A stretch of DNA of 64,000 nt, taken from the NCBI GenBank assembly GCA_963836405.1, contig CAWIJL010000009.1, positions 248,001 through 312,000 on the forward strand, written 5' to 3'. A program made the translations under genes and the position numbers. The DNA comes from CAWIJJ01 sp963836405 (GTDB taxonomy: Bacteria > Acidobacteriota > Terriglobia > Bryobacterales > Bryobacteraceae). Positions 61,695 through 64,000 of the stretch are shown here, in pieces; within the stretch, counting starts at the first letter, position 1; every line of letters starts with the position of its first letter. Under the pieces are notes generated by a model that had not been told where the DNA came from, searched no databases, and saw only the letters and a list, made by a program, of their open reading frames with translations.

Positions 61695-62507
61695 ATGCGA
61701 TCTGGATACTCGAAGCGGCTCGGGTGCGCCGCTTTGCTTGTTGGTGGCGCGCTGGGGGCGCAACAGTTCGAGGTCGTCTCCATCCGGCCGGTGCCGCGGG
61801 ACGCACCTTCGACCGTGCGGGAAATGGACTTCACGCCGGTCCGCCCGGGCGGCCAGTACATCGATACGCGGACGGGGCTGCTGTTCATGATCGGATTTGC
61901 CTACGACGTGAAGAGTGCGTGGATGCACTTGGAGGGGCTGCCCAAGTGGGCTCAGGAGGAGTCTTACGCGGTGGCGGCCAAGCCCGCGGAAGGCTTTCCG
62001 CTGTTGCCTCCAGCGGAGAACCGCGAGCAGGTGCGCCGGATGCTGCGCGCCATGCTCGAGGATCGTTTTCACCTCAAGGTGCACAGGGAGACGCGGGAGG
62101 AGCCGGTGCTGAACCTGGAGGTGGAGAAGGGCGGGCTCAAGATTCGGGAAGTGGATCCGCCCGTCCCTCCGCAGAAGGAAGGGCTCGTCGGGGCGGCAGC
62201 GGGGAACAGCGGCGGGCGGATGATCGGGAAGAAGTCCACGATGAGGGGCATCGCGAATGCATTGACGATCTTTCTGAAGCGGCCGGTGAACGACAAGACC
62301 GGACTCACGGGTTACTACGATTTCGATGTGAAGTGGAGCGCTCTGGAATCGCTGGACGGCCAGCCGCCGTCACCGGGACTCGGCGCGGACGGCACGGGGC
62401 TGCTCATTTCGATGTTGCAGAAAGAGTTCGGATTGCGCCTCACGAAAACCAACGGCCCGGTGGAATACTGGGTGGTGGACCACGTGGAGCCGCCGACAGG
62501 CAACTGA
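61695..62507 (+). CDS. TIGR03435-family secreted protein
   Basis: The 270-residue protein has a signal peptide (LGCAALLVGGALGAQ). The family's typical features follow: FEVVSIRPVP at the start, LLFMIGFAYDVKSAWMHLEG, the central ENREQVRRMLRAMLEDRFHL and KVHRETREEPVLNLEVEKGG, and NDKTGLTGYYDFDVKWS. Members are massively expanded in Solibacter and other acidobacteria and have no known function. ATG 61695 follows a gaggagg ribosome binding site and a TAGAAT box. Confidence 0.92.
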   Translation: MRSGYSKRLGCAALLVGGALGAQQFEVVSIRPVPRDAPSTVREMDFTPVRPGGQYIDTRTGLLFMIGFAYDVKSAWMHLEGLPKWAQEESYAVAAKPAEGFPLLPPAENREQVRRMLRAMLEDRFHLKVHRETREEPVLNLEVEKGGLKIREVDPPVPPQKEGLVGAAAGNSGGRMIGKKSTMRGIANALTIFLKRPVNDKTGLTGYYDFDVKWSALESLDGQPPSPGLGADGTGLLISMLQKEFGLRLTKTNGPVEYWVVDHVEPPTGN

Positions 62508-62558
62508 AGCCGTCACTCGTCCACGTTGCTCCGCAGGGGCGGAAGGAGATTTGGACGA

Positions 62559-62933
62559 TTGGATAAATACCTGGTTGTGCTGGCCGGCGCAGGCTTCGGA
62601 GGCCTGGCCCGCTATACGCTGGGCACCTGGATCATGGCGAGGTACGGGGGGCGGTTTCCTATGGGCACCTTCCTGATCAACATCAGCGGCGCTTTTCTGA
62701 TCGGCCTCATCATGACGTTGTTTACGGAGCGGTTTCAGCCGCATCCTCACTGGCGGCTGTTTCTGGTGGTGGGGGTCCTGGGCGGCTACACGACGTTTTC
62801 GAGCTTCGAGTACGAAACGCTCCAGGCGGTACACGACGGCGCGCGGTGGATGAGCCTGCTCTACGTCACCGGCAGCGTGGTGCTGGGATACGTGGCGGTG
62901 TGGCTGGGCGCGGCGCTGGGGGCGCGCCGATAA
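62559..62933 (+). CDS. crcB: CrcB/Fluc fluoride channel subunit
   Basis: The 124-residue product has four helices and the CrcB hallmarks GGLARYTLGTWIM (G-G-x-x-R-Y/F), FPMGTFLINISGAFLIGL (with the G-T-x-x-x-N-x-x-G helix 2 motif) and GVLGGYTTFSSFEYETLQ (the GGxTTFSTF phenylalanine box). Dimers export fluoride. The TTG at 62559 is preceded by ggaaggag at a good distance; the longer frame upstream lacks membrane-protein character. DUF190 genes follow directly, a common association. Confidence 0.9.
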   Translation: MDKYLVVLAGAGFGGLARYTLGTWIMARYGGRFPMGTFLINISGAFLIGLIMTLFTERFQPHPHWRLFLVVGVLGGYTTFSSFEYETLQAVHDGARWMSLLYVTGSVVLGYVAVWLGAALGARR

Positions 62934-62949
62934 TGAACAGGGAGGCGCA

Positions 62950-63675
62950 ATGCTGAAGAAAGGCCCCGCCAAAAAGGTCACGATCTTCGTCAACGAAGAC
63001 ACCCAGCATCACATGTCGGCGCTGCACGATTCGATCATGACCTTCCTGATGCACAAAGGCGTCTCGGGCGCCACGGCCACGCGCGCCTATTCGGGCTTCG
63101 GATCGCACCACCTGCTGCACACGCCGAAGATCGAGGTGCTGGCCGAGCACCTGCCGATCCGCATCGAGTTCGTGGAGACGGCGGAGAAGGTGGACGAGGT
63201 GCTGCCGGCACTGTACGAGATGGTCTCCGACGGTTTGATCGAAGTGCAGGACACGACGGTGGTGAAGCTCGCGCGAAAGGGGGCGAAACCCGAACCCGCC
63301 ATTCCGCACGAACGGAAGCAGGGCCCCGCGCGGCTGATGCGGGTGTTCCTGGGGGAGGCCGACAGGTGGCACGATGCTCCGCTCTACGATGCCATTGTGA
63401 AGAAGCTGATCCTGATGGACATTGCCGGCGCAACGGTCTACCGGGGCATTTTGGGATACGGGGCCAAAGGCCACCAGCACAAGGCGTCGTTCTTCCATCC
63501 CATGCGGGACCTGCCCGTGATGGTGGCGGTGGTGGACACTCCGGACAAGATTGCGGCCGCCGCGGAAGCGATCGAAGAGATGCTCGAGGACGGGTTGATC
63601 GTACTGTCCGATGCGGAGGTGGTGCGGCTGGTGCGGAGTTCGAGGATTGCGGAGGCGGGCGATGCAACAGGATGA
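62950..63675 (+). CDS. Two-domain DUF190 protein (PII-like fold)
   Basis: The 241-residue protein contains two DUF190 units. The first runs about 8-110 (KVTIFVNEDTQHHMSALHDS, VSGATATRAYSGFGSHHLLH) and the second about 128-235 (RLMRVFLGEADRWHDAPLYD, IAGATVYRGILGYGAKGHQH). Both keep the G-A-T-x-x-R-x-x-x-G-Y/F-G loop typical of the family, which resembles PII signal proteins and is regularly linked to crcB. A ligand-sensing role for fluoride export is inferred from context. A 14-nt overlap couples it to the next gene. Confidence 0.9.
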   Translation: MLKKGPAKKVTIFVNEDTQHHMSALHDSIMTFLMHKGVSGATATRAYSGFGSHHLLHTPKIEVLAEHLPIRIEFVETAEKVDEVLPALYEMVSDGLIEVQDTTVVKLARKGAKPEPAIPHERKQGPARLMRVFLGEADRWHDAPLYDAIVKKLILMDIAGATVYRGILGYGAKGHQHKASFFHPMRDLPVMVAVVDTPDKIAAAAEAIEEMLEDGLIVLSDAEVVRLVRSSRIAEAGDATG

Positions 63676-64000
63676 TGCGGCCCGAATGCTCCAGATTCAC
63701 ATTTCGGAAGGCGACCGATTCGAGGGCAAGCCGCTTTACGAGGCGATCGTCGAGCGGTGCCGCGAGATGAAGATCGCCGGGGCGACGGTATTTCGCGGCC
63801 TCGAAGGATACGGCGAGACGGGCGCGATACACAAACCGCACCTGGGGCGTCACGATCAGCCGATCGTGATCCTGATCGTGGATTCACCGCAGAACGTGGA
63901 ACGGCTGATGCCGGCGGTGGAGGAAATGATGGGCACGGGGGTGCTGGCGATGTGCGAAGTGCGCGTGGTACGGGTGCAGAAACACAGTACAGGGCACGAG
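63662..64000 (+). CDS. DUF190 protein, third copy (3' end outside window)
   Basis: Starting at ATG 63662 inside the previous gene, 113 residues are visible: MLQIHISEGDRFEGKPLYEA, IAGATVFRGLEGYGETGAIH and LGRHDQPIVILIVDSPQNVE. It is closer to the second unit of the upstream protein than to the first, suggesting local duplication. The frame is open at the right edge, near the expected end of a single-domain protein. Confidence 0.88.
   Translation, partial: MQQDDAARMLQIHISEGDRFEGKPLYEAIVERCREMKIAGATVFRGLEGYGETGAIHKPHLGRHDQPIVILIVDSPQNVERLMPAVEEMMGTGVLAMCEVRVVRVQKHSTGHE

Noticed and set aside
62508..62558. Fluoride riboswitch before crcB
   Set aside because: The 51-nt gap lacks the conserved fluoride aptamer core and is too short to hold it plus an expression platform.
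1..64000. tRNA or rRNA genes and integrase-att structures
   Set aside because: No cloverleaf-like segments with TTCGA-type arms, rRNA words or integrase genes were recognised by eye; a covariance search would be needed to be certain.

Overview
The window is GC-rich, gene-dense chromosomal DNA that looks like an acidobacterium of the Solibacter/Bryobacterales group. Three things point there. The secreted propeller protein at 18485-21202 carries the split C-terminal domain known as TIGR03437 (Solibacter C-terminal). The protein at 61695-62507 has the features of the Solibacter-expanded TIGR03435 family. The gene complement (squalene-hopene cyclase, PQQ-type dehydrogenase, many small secreted hypothetical proteins, FKBP-DinB fusion) also fits. 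No rRNA, tRNA or CRISPR array was seen.

Layout. 1-3.1 kb: end of a squalene-hopene cyclase gene, L-2-hydroxyglutarate oxidase and a frameshifted membrane protein. 3.1-10.6 kb (minus strand): oligoendopeptidase F, a 1193-residue TIR-NB-ARC-WD40 protein resembling plant or animal NLRs, and a PQQ-type dehydrogenase. 10.7-15.4 kb: a protein of unknown function running into about ten GC-rich tandem repeats, then a molybdopterin oxidoreductase and a lipoprotein. 15.4-21.2 kb: glycosyltransferase 39, DksA/TraR regulator with a strong terminator, a NadD-like enzyme, and the Solibacter-type propeller protein. 21.4-34.2 kb: carbohydrate and peptide catabolism (TIM-barrel isomerase, two MFS carriers, APC permease, M24 peptidase, GH31-like and GH39-like proteins). 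Embedded in it is a solitary gene that fuses a nucleoside-deoxyribosyltransferase/TIR-like domain to a GroEL-like domain lacking ATPase motifs. This is the most unusual object in the window.

34.2-37.7 kb holds small or decayed genes: a Cys-rich peptide, a glycosyltransferase fragment, and an outer-membrane-type protein with an in-frame TGA. 37.7-43.6 kb returns to ordinary genes: a HxlR-BNR-MoaD operon with a palindromic operator, a BtuF-like protein, a cupin, and FKBP-DinB. 43.7-55.2 kb is an accessory island full of remnants: multicopper oxidase tail, frameshifted TPR protein, FAD-linked oxidase pseudogene, three IPT/TIG fragments within duplicated segments, an IS1380-like transposase stump and a cytochrome c fragment. 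Intact genes lie among them: Rieske plus SUMF pair, SnoaL, and a DUF2975-XRE operon with a readable promoter and operators. 55.2-64 kb: truncated haemoglobin, VOC protein, ABC exporter pair, alginate lyase-like gene, P19/Tp34-like protein, short sigma-like protein, TIGR03435 protein, and a CrcB fluoride channel with tandem DUF190 genes.

Two cross-cutting signals stand out. Several genes have a TANNNT-type -10 hexamer ending 6 nt before the start codon, which suggests leaderless mRNAs. Several otherwise well-conserved genes are broken by single-base indels, so assembly error and real decay must be separated before calling pseudogenes.
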